64,000 bases of DNA from Herbaspirillum sp. Sphag64 (GCF_014192645.1 NZ_JACHYE010000002.1:1-64000), one strand, 5' to 3'. Positions 7,562 to 17,574 are shown, numbered from the stretch's first letter. Notes: generated from the letters alone by a model not told the origin. A program made the numbers and translations.

Positions 7562-9621
7562 TGATGAGCACAAAAATTCATTTTCCGCCGCTGACGATTG
7601 CGGATAACACTGCACAAGAAATGTCGACAACGAAGCAGGAAGAAAGAGCATTAGCAGACTTACTGAGAGAACCACCCGTCTATAAAGCAAATGGCCAAAA
7701 AATGCCTTCGTGTCAATCGATGGTCAGGATTGGTTTGTTCTTTGACGGCACCAATAACAATCGTGATCGCGACGAACCTCTCAAGGGACATACCAATATC
7801 GTCAAATTGTTCAAGGCACATAAAGACGTTGATGAAAGAAAATTTCTTGGCGATCTCGATAGCTTTCGTTTCTACATTCCGGGTGTTGGTACACGCTTTC
7901 CCGAAAATCAGGAATGGAGCGAAACACAGGATGGCAAAGCCATGGGAAAAGGAGGGCAAGCACGCATTTTGTATGGAATATTATGTGTCTATGATGCTGT
8001 CTATCGTGCGTTTAACGAAGGATCTCCTCTTTATGACAAAAAGCAAATCACCGCCAAACTCAAAAGCTACACCCGCGACGTCGAACACAACTACGACAAG
8101 GAGTACCCCGAACAAGTCCGCCGACAACAGTGGTTCACACAACTACGCGATGAACTCAACGACCGGCTGCAAACAGCCCGTGATCTGATCCGGCAGCCGC
8201 ACATCCCCCTCATTCGTGTCGCCGTCTTCGGCTTTTCTCGCGGTGCAATTCAGGCACGCAGTTTCTGCTATTGGCTCGATGCCGCATTAGGTGGCAAGAA
8301 CACATTGGCTGGCATGCCGATTGAAATCAATTTTCTTGGTTTGTTTGACTCCGTCGCTTCAGTCGGTCTCGCCCACTCTGCAGCAAAAACCACGCCTCTA
8401 TTCTTCGCGGATGGTCACTTCAGCTGGGCAGCCGAAACGCTCAAACCATTGCCATCATTGGTCAAGCAAACCGTGCATTACATTGCCGCGCATGAGCAAC
8501 GGATGAACTTCCCGATCACTCGGGTGAAGGGTCAGAATGTGGTGGAAGTACCCTACCCTGGTGTCCATTCTGATGTCGGTGGTGGTTATTGCCCCGGCAC
8601 GCAGGGTCGTGGCATGCGTATGGACCAGATGATCTGTCAGGTGCCGCTGTTGCATATGCATAAGGCGGCACGTCTGGCGGGTGTGCCGTTGGTGACTTAT
8701 CGCCAGATGCCTCCCGATCTGCAAGCCGACTACGCGCTCAGCCCCGAATTGGCGACCAACTGGAATGCCTATATGGCGGCAGGTGATTTTACCGGCACCT
8801 ATGAAGATCAGAGACGTGAACATATGCGCCTGTACTACCGCTTCCGTTACCGCTGGATCGGTCGCATGGCGCAACTGCCTGCTTGCCAGCGCGCCACCCG
8901 TCAGGAACAGCAGGACATGATCAGTTACGACTGGTTGTTCAAAGGCGATATGCAGCTATTGACAGAACGTGCCAACGGCGGTCGCCCGTGGCAGCGGGAT
9001 GATGGTAATCAGATCATCGCCCTGCATGCGGTAGGCAATGAACATCTCGCCAATCAATTACAGTTGCTGCGTGCAGATCTACGCGCCACGCCGGATGATT
9101 GGGAAATGATGGTGCTGCATGAATTTGAACATCAAAAGGGGCGACTAAGACCGGAAGAAATCGCTTTGCTGGAGGAACAGGTACACGATTCGCTGGCAGG
9201 CTTTTATCTGGCTGGTTACCAAACCGCCCAAGAGAAAGCCGAGCAGCTGCGGGAATGGCAAAGCGCACCACCATCGCCCAATGAGCGCTACCGGTATCAG
9301 GCGTGGCAGAATTTCCAGAGAGCCAAGGCTGCCAATCCAGCGCTGCAAGACGTGTTGGATAGCAAGGCTGCAGCCGCCAAACAGGTGCAAAGTGCGCGGG
9401 TTACAGGTCGCATGGATCAGGTAGATTTCTATCAGCGTCGCATCGTCTTCACCGACGAAGAAGCCAACCTGCTGACCCAGGATGCCCATGGCCAGCCGAT
9501 CTTCCCACTACTTAAAGACAGCGACGCCAGGGAATTGCGCAGTAGCCTGATTACCACGCAAACCATGACGCTACGCGAAGGTGGTGGTTATCTGGTGCCA
9601 CGGCATGCGTTTTCGCCGTAA
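7561..9621 (+). CDS. Type VI secretion lipase effector, Tle1-like (DUF2235 alpha/beta hydrolase)
   Basis: A 686-residue protein with the Tle1/DUF2235 catalytic domain. Motifs in order: the opening strand GLFFDGTNNN near residue 58, nucleophile motif GFSRG with Ser226, LGLFDSVASVG with Asp263, and YPGVHSDVGGGY with His336, a complete triad. Tle1 proteins are phospholipases A injected into the periplasm of rival bacteria. The N-terminal 45 residues are polar and may serve loading. The C-terminal 250 residues are helical and charged and I cannot assign them. The two DUF3304 lipoprotein genes immediately upstream are the expected immunity partners. No PAAR or adaptor gene is adjacent; a vgrG fragment lies 7 kb to the left. 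Confidence 0.9.
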   Translation: MMSTKIHFPPLTIADNTAQEMSTTKQEERALADLLREPPVYKANGQKMPSCQSMVRIGLFFDGTNNNRDRDEPLKGHTNIVKLFKAHKDVDERKFLGDLDSFRFYIPGVGTRFPENQEWSETQDGKAMGKGGQARILYGILCVYDAVYRAFNEGSPLYDKKQITAKLKSYTRDVEHNYDKEYPEQVRRQQWFTQLRDELNDRLQTARDLIRQPHIPLIRVAVFGFSRGAIQARSFCYWLDAALGGKNTLAGMPIEINFLGLFDSVASVGLAHSAAKTTPLFFADGHFSWAAETLKPLPSLVKQTVHYIAAHEQRMNFPITRVKGQNVVEVPYPGVHSDVGGGYCPGTQGRGMRMDQMICQVPLLHMHKAARLAGVPLVTYRQMPPDLQADYALSPELATNWNAYMAAGDFTGTYEDQRREHMRLYYRFRYRWIGRMAQLPACQRATRQEQQDMISYDWLFKGDMQLLTERANGGRPWQRDDGNQIIALHAVGNEHLANQLQLLRADLRATPDDWEMMVLHEFEHQKGRLRPEEIALLEEQVHDSLAGFYLAGYQTAQEKAEQLREWQSAPPSPNERYRYQAWQNFQRAKAANPALQDVLDSKAAAAKQVQSARVTGRMDQVDFYQRRIVFTDEEANLLTQDAHGQPIFPLLKDSDARELRSSLITTQTMTLREGGGYLVPRHAFSP

Positions 9622-9707
9622 GCCTCTGCGCGACAAATGAGCAGCATCGTCGAAAAAACGATACAGTGACTTGAAGGGAGAGGAAAATATTTGTCGCCAC
9701 CAACACC

Positions 9708-9778
9708 GACATGTGAGGAGATTCTGCCAGCCCAGTGCTATCTGCAAAGTGGCCAGCCGGTGAATCTGCTCACATGTC
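9708..9778. repeat. Long-armed inverted repeat after the lipase gene
   Basis: Arms 9708-9724 and 9762-9778 are complementary at 16 of 17 positions, separated by 37 bases. There is no T-run after either arm, so it is not a standard intrinsic terminator. It lies in the 338-base gap between the convergent lipase and dioxygenase genes, where I see no gene. Confidence 0.6.
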
Positions 9779-9959
9779 GACGCTAGATTGAGACCAGATC
9801 GACATGAGGATGTCATTGAGGGAGGGGCAACGACATCCTGTTTATTCCGAGGGCAAGAGGAATGAAGAAACTATACCGACATTGCCTCATGCACTCCAAT
9901 AATCATTTCAAGCAAGCTTGCATGTTTTTTTCATAACAAGCGCCCGCTCACAGCCGTGC

Positions 9960-10907
9960 TCACTCAACGCTATGGGCCAGCACCGGCTCACCTTCGATAC
10001 TTACCGACGATTTTCCATCGGGACCAACCGGCACATCTCCGACCAGCGTAATGCGGTAGAGCTGGCGATCAAAGTCACTGTCATAGAAATCCACTGGTGC
10101 CAGGTGGGCTGTGGAGCGGTTATCCCAGAATGCCAGCGAACCTTCCTGCCACTTGAAGCGCACCGTGTATTCCGGACGCACGACATGTTCAAACAGCAGC
10201 GTCAGCAATTGCTCGCTCTCACGCGGGTGCAGACCGACGATATTTTTGAGGAAGGATGGGCTCACATACAGCGCCCGTTCGCCGGTTTCAGGATGGACCC
10301 GTACCAGCGGATGATGACTGACCAGTGGTCGCGCAGCGACCTTGCTGACAAACTCCTGCTTACCGCGATTACCCTCGGGCGGCGTAAAGCGATGCTCGCC
10401 TTGCAACGTATCGACAAAGCTGCGCAACGTGGGTGACAAGCCGTGATACGCGGCGACCAGATTGGTCCATTGCGTATCGCCACCATACGGCGGCACCACG
10501 ACACCACGCAGAATTGATGCGGCAGGTGGATTGACTGCAGCCGTGACATCGGTATGCCAGCCGGTCCAGGGACGCACTAGTCGCGGTCCTTCAAAACGAT
10601 TCGGCAACCGATCGCGGCCGACCGAATAAACCTCAGGGTGGCCCGGCACATAACCAAATACCGGATGCCCCAGCGTCAGCTCACCAAACTGCTTGCCGAA
10701 GGCAACCTGTTGCGCATGGCTCAGATGCTGGTCGCGAAAGAAGATAACCTTCCACTGCAACAAGGCAGCACGCACTTCAGCAACCACCGCCGGCAACAAT
10801 GGCTGGGTCAGATCAACACCGCTTATTTCGGCACCGATATGCAAGCTCAGCGGTTGCACGTTGATGTGTTCATAAGTCGGAACGGGTGGGTTCACAAGGG
10901 CATTCAT
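9960..10907 (-). CDS. TauD/TfdA-family alpha-ketoglutarate-dependent dioxygenase
   Basis: A 315-residue Fe(II)/2-oxoglutarate dioxygenase. The iron-binding HxD is WHTDV (His118, Asp120), and the distal His with nearby Arg lies in WDNRSTAHLAPVDF. The N-terminal half has the TauD-like IGAEISGVDLTQPL and VIFFRDQHLSHAQQVAFGKQFGEL. Members oxidise taurine, alkylsulfates or aryloxyacetates; the sequence is closest in feel to taurine/alkylsulfate enzymes, and with the nearby ssu genes a role in organosulfur use is likely but not proven. The start at 10907 is chosen because AGGAG lies 5 bases upstream; the open frame extends 34 residues further without a good start. Transcribed alone. Confidence 0.88.
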   Translation of the reverse strand: MNALVNPPVPTYEHINVQPLSLHIGAEISGVDLTQPLLPAVVAEVRAALLQWKVIFFRDQHLSHAQQVAFGKQFGELTLGHPVFGYVPGHPEVYSVGRDRLPNRFEGPRLVRPWTGWHTDVTAAVNPPAASILRGVVVPPYGGDTQWTNLVAAYHGLSPTLRSFVDTLQGEHRFTPPEGNRGKQEFVSKVAARPLVSHHPLVRVHPETGERALYVSPSFLKNIVGLHPRESEQLLTLLFEHVVRPEYTVRFKWQEGSLAFWDNRSTAHLAPVDFYDSDFDRQLYRITLVGDVPVGPDGKSSVSIEGEPVLAHSVE

Positions 10908-11311
10908 CTCATCTCCTGGCGGCGGCCGGCAATTTGCCGGCCATAACGGGGTAGCACTAAAAAAATGAGTATAAAAATGACGACTGACAACGTCCAAGAA
11001 CGATTTCAAATAACTTTAGAATGCTTTTAGCTGACGATAGTCGCTGCTGGTAACCGTCGTGGCATCAGTTTCCCGATAGCATTGATTCTGTCGTTTGCTG
11101 CACCCTACAAGTTGAAGGGCGACACGAAAGCGTGCATCTGCATCATGCTTGAATGGCAGCAACATCTGGTTTGCCACCCGCCACGCCAGCATGTACTACG
11201 AAGTAGGTTTGTGTCAGACTATTTCTCCGGGAATGGAGCATGAATCGACGTTACGCATTTTGCCTATAAATTTTGCGATAACTGAAGCTTGCATAGAACC
11301 AGGAGACCACG
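10908..11311. other. Intergenic region between dioxygenase and diguanylate cyclase genes
   Basis: About 400 bases between divergent genes with no credible coding frame. It must hold both promoters. A TATAAA stretch near 11265 is a possible -10 for the cyclase gene; no strong -35 is seen. Confidence 0.4.
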
Positions 11312-12475
11312 ATGTCTTATGAGACCGTGCATACGATTGGCTATACGTCTTACTTTATATTGGCGTTGCTGTTCCTCTGGATGGGTCAGATTCCGAGAAC
11401 CAACTCTGGCTCCGGATGGTGGGCGCTGGCGTTGTCTTTTTCGCTGCTGGCGCGATTGAGTCTGTATCTGCTATTACCCGATGGTGACCGGCCCGTGGCA
11501 ACAACGGTCTATGCGCTGATCAACGTCGTGGAAAAGCCGTTTCTGCTGACTGGCCTGGCACGGTTCCTGAATGTGCCTTTCAGAATGCGCCCCTGGTGGA
11601 TTGCATTGGCGGTCACCGAACTCTGGATCATGTTCGCCTGGCAGACCAATTTACCTCCGCTGGTATGCATGGCAGGCTATTCGCTCTTCAATGCGGGTGC
11701 CATGTTCGCGATGGCCCGGTTAGCCTGGCAAGCTCGCACTGAACTACCGCGCTGGCCACTGCGCGTGACCGCAATAGCCAGCTTGCTAATGGGCCTGCAT
11801 TGGTTGTCTTCATCAGTAGCGATTCACGCCTTCCCCAGCTGGTTCAGAAACGGATTCATGCTGGGAACCGTTTTGATGACGGTGCAATATCTATCCTTGC
11901 TGATCGCGGTACTGACCCTGTTTCAGATGCGCTTACTGGAAGCCGAGGCAAAAGCACTGGATATGGCATTGCTTGATCCGTTGACCGGACTCAACAACAA
12001 ACGCTATATGAGCCGCCTGTTTGACCATGCCCTGCTTCTCGCAACCCGACCCCACCATCTGGTGGCCGTGTTCTTTATTGACCTCGACAACTTCAAGCAG
12101 ATCAATGACACCGCCGGTCATGCCGCCGGTGATGAAGTACTCAAGGTGGTCGCCAGCCGCCTGCGTAGCAGTACTCGCAGCACCGATATCTGTGCCCGCA
12201 TTGGTGGCGATGAGTTCATCGTCATCGGCACACAGCTCGACAACGAAGCACAAGCCTGTGAAGTCGCCAATAAACTACTGAGCCAGTTACGCGACGAGAT
12301 CCCCTTCAACGGCCATAGCCATGCGGTCGGTGCCAGTATTGGCGTGAGCCTGTTCCCGCGCGATGGTACTGACCTGGCGGCATTGATTGCGCGCGCCGAT
12401 GAAGCCATGTATGGCATCAAAAACAACGGTAAAGGCGGGTTCAAACTCTATCAGCAGGAGGCAGCGGCATCTTGA
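11312..12475 (+). CDS. Membrane-bound diguanylate cyclase (GGDEF)
   Basis: A 387-residue protein. Residues 1-205 contain about six hydrophobic segments forming a membrane sensor module of unknown ligand. A short linker leads to a C-terminal GGDEF domain with DPLTGLNNKRY, FFIDLDNFKQINDTAGHAAGDE and the active-site GGDEF at 298-302. The intact motif predicts cyclic di-GMP synthesis. I see no RxxD inhibitory site directly before GGDEF, where the sequence is STDICARI. AGGAG lies upstream of the ATG. Monocistronic; convergent with the hydrolase gene at 12500. Confidence 0.93.
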   Translation: MSYETVHTIGYTSYFILALLFLWMGQIPRTNSGSGWWALALSFSLLARLSLYLLLPDGDRPVATTVYALINVVEKPFLLTGLARFLNVPFRMRPWWIALAVTELWIMFAWQTNLPPLVCMAGYSLFNAGAMFAMARLAWQARTELPRWPLRVTAIASLLMGLHWLSSSVAIHAFPSWFRNGFMLGTVLMTVQYLSLLIAVLTLFQMRLLEAEAKALDMALLDPLTGLNNKRYMSRLFDHALLLATRPHHLVAVFFIDLDNFKQINDTAGHAAGDEVLKVVASRLRSSTRSTDICARIGGDEFIVIGTQLDNEAQACEVANKLLSQLRDEIPFNGHSHAVGASIGVSLFPRDGTDLAALIARADEAMYGIKNNGKGGFKLYQQEAAAS

Positions 12476-12499
12476 AGAGTTTACGCTTGGCATCAGCCG

Positions 12500-13618
12500 C
12501 TAAGGCGCGCGCCCGTCGATTGAAACAATGCTGCAGCCATCGCAGCCTTCAAGCGCCTGCTTGATCGCCACTTCCGTGTTGGGACTCTTACTCACCCATT
12601 TCCAGTTCAGCGCCGGTGACATGGCAAAGGCCTTATGGTCACCAGCATCCAGATAATCCAGAAAACCGCTTTTGCTCTTCGGATTCATGTGCGGAGGGTA
12701 AATGACGCCAGCGTCGTCATCGAAGGCAATCAGGCCATCCTGCAGTTTCAGGTCATGTGCAGCGAGGAAGGCATCGACGTCATGCAACCAGAGCGACATG
12801 AACGCGCGTCCGAACAGTGAGTGACCATCACTGTTCCAGGCGGCGTCTTCCACAAATTGCGCCTGACCTCCGGCACCGTTGAACCCCTTGAACAACTGAT
12901 GTACCAATGTCGGATTGAAGTGACTGTCGTTGACCGAATAAATCCACAGCATCGGTATGCGGGAAGTATGCCCCAGATGGGTAAAGGCTTCGATCAAGGC
13001 CTCTTCGTTGTGCACGACGAATCCCGTGCCAGAAGGCAGGTAAGAAGCCTGCCCTCCGGCGAGATTGACGGCTGCCACCAAACCCGGCGGAGGATCGGCG
13101 CTCAGTCCAAGGGTTGCAAACCCACCGGCCGAAACGCCAACACTGAGCACTCGCGTCGGATCAACATAGGGCTGCTCAGCCATCAGGTGGATGACTTCAC
13201 GGATATCAGTCGCACCGGAGCGCGCTACCCGCTCATACTCGGCGGCGGTGTATTGGTGTACGCCTTCGGCAAAGCGCCCTTCCGACTTGCCATAACCACG
13301 ACGGGAGAAGGCAATCGCAACCCATCCCCGACGGGCAAACTCGACTGCCAGTGCACGCATTTCACGCGGCGATGTCTGCTTCAGTGCGTGACCGTCAAGG
13401 CCGTGGTTGAGCACCACCAGGGGATGACGCCGATTGTCATCGGGACGAATCACGAGGGCATCGAGATGCGCCACATAGCTACCCTGTTGCCCCTCAAACG
13501 TTGCTGGCAACATCAACTGCTCGGTGACCAGACTGCCAGGCACGACCGGATTAGCGGCACAGGATGCCAATAACAACAGGACAACTACCGGAACAAGGCG
13601 CCAGATAGATAGTGTCAT
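12500..13618 (-). CDS. Alpha/beta hydrolase, dienelactone-hydrolase-like lipoprotein
   Basis: A 372-residue putative lipoprotein with signal ending LLLLASC. The hydrolase fold shows HPLVVLNHGLDGHA (oxyanion region), RRGYGKSEGRFAEG, the nucleophile elbow GVSAGG, an acid in IYSVNDSHFNP and a late His in NSDGHSLFG. Substrate is unknown; such exported proteins are usually esterases or peptidase-like enzymes. It is a paralogue of the split gene at 15843-17540, sharing PMLWIYSVNDS/PSLWIYAENDS and GVSAGG/GQSAGG, and the two flank the chemoreceptor gene at 13675. There are 56 bases between its start and the end of the chemoreceptor gene on the same strand. Confidence 0.82.
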   Translation of the reverse strand: MTLSIWRLVPVVVLLLLASCAANPVVPGSLVTEQLMLPATFEGQQGSYVAHLDALVIRPDDNRRHPLVVLNHGLDGHALKQTSPREMRALAVEFARRGWVAIAFSRRGYGKSEGRFAEGVHQYTAAEYERVARSGATDIREVIHLMAEQPYVDPTRVLSVGVSAGGFATLGLSADPPPGLVAAVNLAGGQASYLPSGTGFVVHNEEALIEAFTHLGHTSRIPMLWIYSVNDSHFNPTLVHQLFKGFNGAGGQAQFVEDAAWNSDGHSLFGRAFMSLWLHDVDAFLAAHDLKLQDGLIAFDDDAGVIYPPHMNPKSKSGFLDYLDAGDHKAFAMSPALNWKWVSKSPNTEVAIKQALEGCDGCSIVSIDGRAP

Positions 13619-13674
13619 TTTGAGCGTGAAATCATGAAGAAAGCTAATAATAAGCCATCAACCCTTCACTACAA

Positions 13675-15510
13675 TCACATCATCAACTCTCTGCCACTAC
13701 TGACCGACTCACTGAGCTTGAAGGTATTGACCGCGGTTGCCAGACGTACCGCCTGTTCCTGCAGCGACTGCGCACCGGCGGCGGCTTCTTCGACCAGCGC
13801 GGCGTTGCGCTGGGTCACTTCATCCATCTGACCAATGGCGGCGTTGGTTTCATTGATGCCGCGGCTCTGTTCCTGGCTGGCAACCGAAATCTCCGCTACG
13901 ACCTCGGTCACGCGCTTGATGCTGCTGACGACTTCCTGCATGGTCGTGCCTGCATTTTCAACCAGTTCACCACCCTGTTTGACCTGATTGACCGAGTCGT
14001 CAATGAGTGACTTGATTTCCTTGGCCGCAGTCGCCGAGCGCTGCGCCAGACTGCGCACTTCACTGGCGACAACGGCAAAGCCTCGGCCCTGCTCACCGGC
14101 ACGTGCCGCTTCAACAGCGGCGTTGAGCGCCAGAATATTGGTCTGGAAGGCAATCCCGTCAATCACTGAAATGATATCGACGATCTTGTGCGAGGACGCG
14201 TTGATCGCACCCATCGTATCAATCACCTGCGACACCATGGTGCCACCTTCGGCCGCAATCTGTGATGCGGCCAGTGCCAGCTGATTGGCTTGCTGGGCAT
14301 TCTCGGCATTGTGTTTAACGCCTTCGGTCAGTTGCTCCATGGCAGAGGCGGTCTCTTCCAGTGAGCTGGCCTGTGCCTCGGTGCGGGAAGACAAATCACT
14401 GTTGCCAACCGCGATCTCACGTGATGCTTCCTTGATAACTTCGCTGGACTTGCGGATATCCAGCAACACCAGCGCGATCTTGTCGACAAAACGGTTAAAC
14501 GCTACGGCAATCTGCGACAGCTCATCCGTACCACTGGCATCAAGACGACGGGTCAGGTCACCATCACCACTGGCGATTTCACCGAGCGCATTGCGAATCA
14601 AGGCCAGCCGTTCGAGTGCCTTGGCAATGGAAAAGCTCAGCAAAGCCGACACCACCAACGTCACCAGCAATGCGGTCAGGGCGGAGGAACGCAAGATGGC
14701 GGTCAGCGGCTGCATCGCATCCTGACGATCCAAGGCTACCACCAGAAGCCAGTCGGTGCCGTCAATTTTGGCGACCTGCAACAGATCTTCACGGCCATTC
14801 AGGCGTACCAGCTTGCTCTCATGCGAGGCTTCGATATCGGCCAGTGTCTGTGCTGACAGGCTGGCGTCGAGCTCACCGATCGGCTTGAGTGCGAGCTGGG
14901 TGTTGGGATGCGCAATGATCTTGCCACTGCTGTCGGCGAGGAAGGCGTAACTGTTGGGGGTCGGTTTGATCGTCAGCACCGTACCAACAACTGACTCCAG
15001 CAAGACATCTGCTGCGGCCACAGCAGTGGTGGCTCCATTGTTATTGATTGCCTCGGCAAAGGTCACCGTCAGCTTGCCGGTACTGGCACTGCTATAGGGT
15101 GCAGTCACAATCGGGCCACTGGCCTGTGCCGCCTTGGTATACCAGGGACGCTTGGTAGGATCGTAATCAGGAGCACGGGTTCGTTGCTCGGAAAATACCG
15201 AATGCTTGTCGGCATAACCGATATAAGCCATATCAAATCCACCAGCCTGTTGCGCGGCTTTGGCTGCCGGTAATGGATCAGCCGCATCAGCAGCCTGCTT
15301 GAGCGAGGCTACTACTTTCTTGTTAGCAAGTACCCAACCCGCCAGGGTGGCAGCATGGCTACTGGAGAGGTCATGCATCTGCTGATCCAGCGAGGTCAGC
15401 ATGCGCGAGCGTGCGGTCAGAAAATTGGCCGCTGTAATGGCCAGCATGGACAGCACCACAGCCGTGACGCAGACGGCAATCAGACGCCGACGCAATGTTG
15501 AGAAAATCAT
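13675..15510 (-). CDS. Methyl-accepting chemotaxis protein with dCache_1 domain, predicted amino acid sensor
   Basis: A 611-residue chemoreceptor: TM1 about residues 9-31, periplasmic dCache domain about 35-275, TM2 about 280-302, HAMP, then a classic signalling hairpin with the tip [20 protein letters not shown] pattern (here [14 protein letters not shown]). The membrane-distal module has Y116, R121, W123, Y124 and D168, the same residues in the same spacing as the amino-acid-binding dCache_1AA motif of PctA-type receptors, so an amino acid ligand is predicted. Unlike the three other chemoreceptors here, it has no WEQF tail. Start: the frame is open from 15549, but the first ATG is at 15510, preceded by AGGGGTGG. 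Flanked by two related hydrolase genes. Confidence 0.92.
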   Translation of the reverse strand: MIFSTLRRRLIAVCVTAVVLSMLAITAANFLTARSRMLTSLDQQMHDLSSSHAATLAGWVLANKKVVASLKQAADAADPLPAAKAAQQAGGFDMAYIGYADKHSVFSEQRTRAPDYDPTKRPWYTKAAQASGPIVTAPYSSASTGKLTVTFAEAINNNGATTAVAAADVLLESVVGTVLTIKPTPNSYAFLADSSGKIIAHPNTQLALKPIGELDASLSAQTLADIEASHESKLVRLNGREDLLQVAKIDGTDWLLVVALDRQDAMQPLTAILRSSALTALLVTLVVSALLSFSIAKALERLALIRNALGEIASGDGDLTRRLDASGTDELSQIAVAFNRFVDKIALVLLDIRKSSEVIKEASREIAVGNSDLSSRTEAQASSLEETASAMEQLTEGVKHNAENAQQANQLALAASQIAAEGGTMVSQVIDTMGAINASSHKIVDIISVIDGIAFQTNILALNAAVEAARAGEQGRGFAVVASEVRSLAQRSATAAKEIKSLIDDSVNQVKQGGELVENAGTTMQEVVSSIKRVTEVVAEISVASQEQSRGINETNAAIGQMDEVTQRNAALVEEAAAGAQSLQEQAVRLATAVNTFKLSESVSSGRELMM

Positions 15511-15842
15511 GATTCCACCCCTGAATAAGCAATAAAGCCCGAACTTCAACTTGTCACAAAACCGGCAAGGCTAACAAGGTTTAATGACATACGTATGTGT
15601 ATTTTTGTAAATTTTTCATGCTGTTTATGCATAACAGTATGTGGCAAACAGCATAATACGAATCGCCGGAAACAAGCGGTACGACAGACTGCAGTGACAT
15701 ATTCGTGCAACAGTTGCGCTACATTTTTGCGGATCTTTTTTTGTTGCCCAATACACAAGAATAAGACGCCTCACCGATACAAAGTAAAAGAGAATCCCGT
15801 GAGTTTAACCATTCGATGATCGCCACCAACCCACGTCGAACA
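15511..15842. other. Intergenic region between chemoreceptor and split hydrolase gene
   Basis: About 330 AT-rich bases between divergent genes. Short open frames on both strands lack ribosome sites and look spurious. I see no recognisable operator. Confidence 0.4.
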
Positions 15843-17540
15843 ATGAAGGTAAAAAAGACGCTGCTGACAGCATGCATGACTGGATGTGTTTTTTTCGCTG
15901 CGCTAACGGGTGTGCGAGCACAGGAAGTGAAAGCAGCCGATGTCATTCAGGACAATCCGGCGCAGGTAAATCAATCTACCCCCTGGGTCGTGTCCACCAT
16001 CAATGAGCAGACTATCAGTGACAGCAAACCAGTCACACTCAAGATCGCCTTGCATCTGCCGCCGGCGGAAATTGCCGTCAAAAGTGTTCTACTCAATATC
16101 TCTGCGTTTGTGCACCCGGAAATCACGGGTGACGATGCCAGCTTCCTGTCAAAGTCACGCCACCCCTGGATACGCAATGCAGACTATCTGAATCAGCAAG
16201 GCATTGTGTTCGGACAAGTCGACACCTCCAGCGATGCCAATGAACGGGTCGGCATCCAGCGTCCTGCAGAACTGAAGCGAGATATTGTCCAGGCGATCAA
16301 GCTGATGCAAGCCAAATTCCCCCAGCTCCCCATTGATGTCGGCATTTTCGGACAAGGCGCAGTCGCGATTCTGGACGCGTTGAAGCAGGTTGATGGTGTA
16401 CGCAAGGTGATTGCTGTCAGTGGCAGTTACCTGCCAGCACGTACCGCTAACTGGAGCTAGCTAGGTGGCTCGGTATTGTTGATTCAAGCGCCGAGCTCGG
16501 GCTGCATCGGCGCACCGTTTCTGGACGCACAGTTCGTAGCACAGAAAAACAACTTTAAACTGGTCAAAGCCGGATTCCAGCAGCAGGAAACCACCGTCCA
16601 ATGTTCCATGACATCGCAAGCGGGGTTGTGGGGTATCAATAAGGCGTTCATGGAATTGGTCACAAAATGGGTCAATAATCAGGATATTCCAGCTGTCATC
16701 GGCTATCCGGATCCGTCTATTGCGTGGCATGAAGAAATTGTGCATTACACCGCGCCAGGTCCGTTGGGTAATGTCGATCTGGAGATGACCCTGCTTTTCC
16801 CCAAGGTGAACGGCCCTGTACCTGTGGTGCTATATGCGCATGGAGATATCGAATTCAATGCACCGGAGATTCAATACAAGCAGCGCTACCGCGACATGAT
16901 TGTCGCATTGGAATTTCTGCATCAGGGTATTGCCGTGGCATTTCCCTCACGCCATGGTGTAGGGCTTTCGGAGGGTGTCTACAAGCTCGGTTATGTATCC
17001 GACGCCGACCCAGCCTATATCCCCAGAATACATGCCAACGATATGTACCCTGCACTGAAATATCTGCAAAATCGCCCAGAAATTGATCCACATCGCGTGA
17101 TTCTGGTGGGCCAGTCTGCCGGCGGATACAGCACCATGTACATGGCAAGTCAAAGCCCGGATGGTGTCATTGGCGCCATCAATTTTTCAGGGGGAAGATC
17201 AGACAGTTACGCAAACGAATCACCGCACTATCTCAATCGCATGTTAATCGACAGCTTTGGTGAACTGGGCAAGACAACGTATATCCCGTCCTTGTGGATC
17301 TACGCTGAAAATGATAGTCGCTTTACGCCTACTACCATCCAGCGCTCCTACGAAGCCTTCGTCGCTGCAGGTGCCAAGTCGCGTCTGTTGCTATTGCCAC
17401 CAACACCTGGTGATGGCCACTATGTCTACCACTTGCCCGACTTGTGGCGACCCGCCTTGCTGCAGTATTTGCAGGAAATTGGCGTCGCCAAAGCGACAGC
17501 GAGTGAAGTTGCGGCACAAGGAAATGCGCCAGCTCAGTGA
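15843..17540 (+). pseudogene. Exported alpha/beta hydrolase interrupted by an in-frame amber codon
   Basis: One protein frame runs from the signal peptide (MKVKKTLLTACMTGCVFFAA) to 17540, broken only by TAG at 16458-16460. The halves are in the same frame, and the protein reads sensibly across the break (AVSGSYLPARTANWS, stop, LGGSVLLIQAPSSGC). The second half holds HGDIEFNAPE, the nucleophile elbow GQSAGG, the acid in IYAENDSRF and a His in GDGHYVYH, so the catalytic part lies wholly after the stop. A TTG at 16476, with AGGTGG some 7 bases before it, could allow restart, but the restarted product would lack a signal peptide. The gene is a paralogue of 12500-13618. Either it is a recent pseudogene, or the amber is suppressed, or it is a sequencing error. 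Confidence 0.75.
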
Positions 17541-17574
17541 ATCATTGGCATCACACGCATCGCGAGACGATGCC

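Noticed and set aside
15550..15580. Sigma-28-like promoter (TAAA with GCCGG) for the dCache chemoreceptor
   Set aside because: The spacing is 13 rather than 15 bases and the GCCGATAA match is poor.
16476..17540. Second half of the split hydrolase as an independent native gene
   Set aside because: It is in the same frame as the first half, reads through without a gap, starts only at TTG and would lack the signal peptide.
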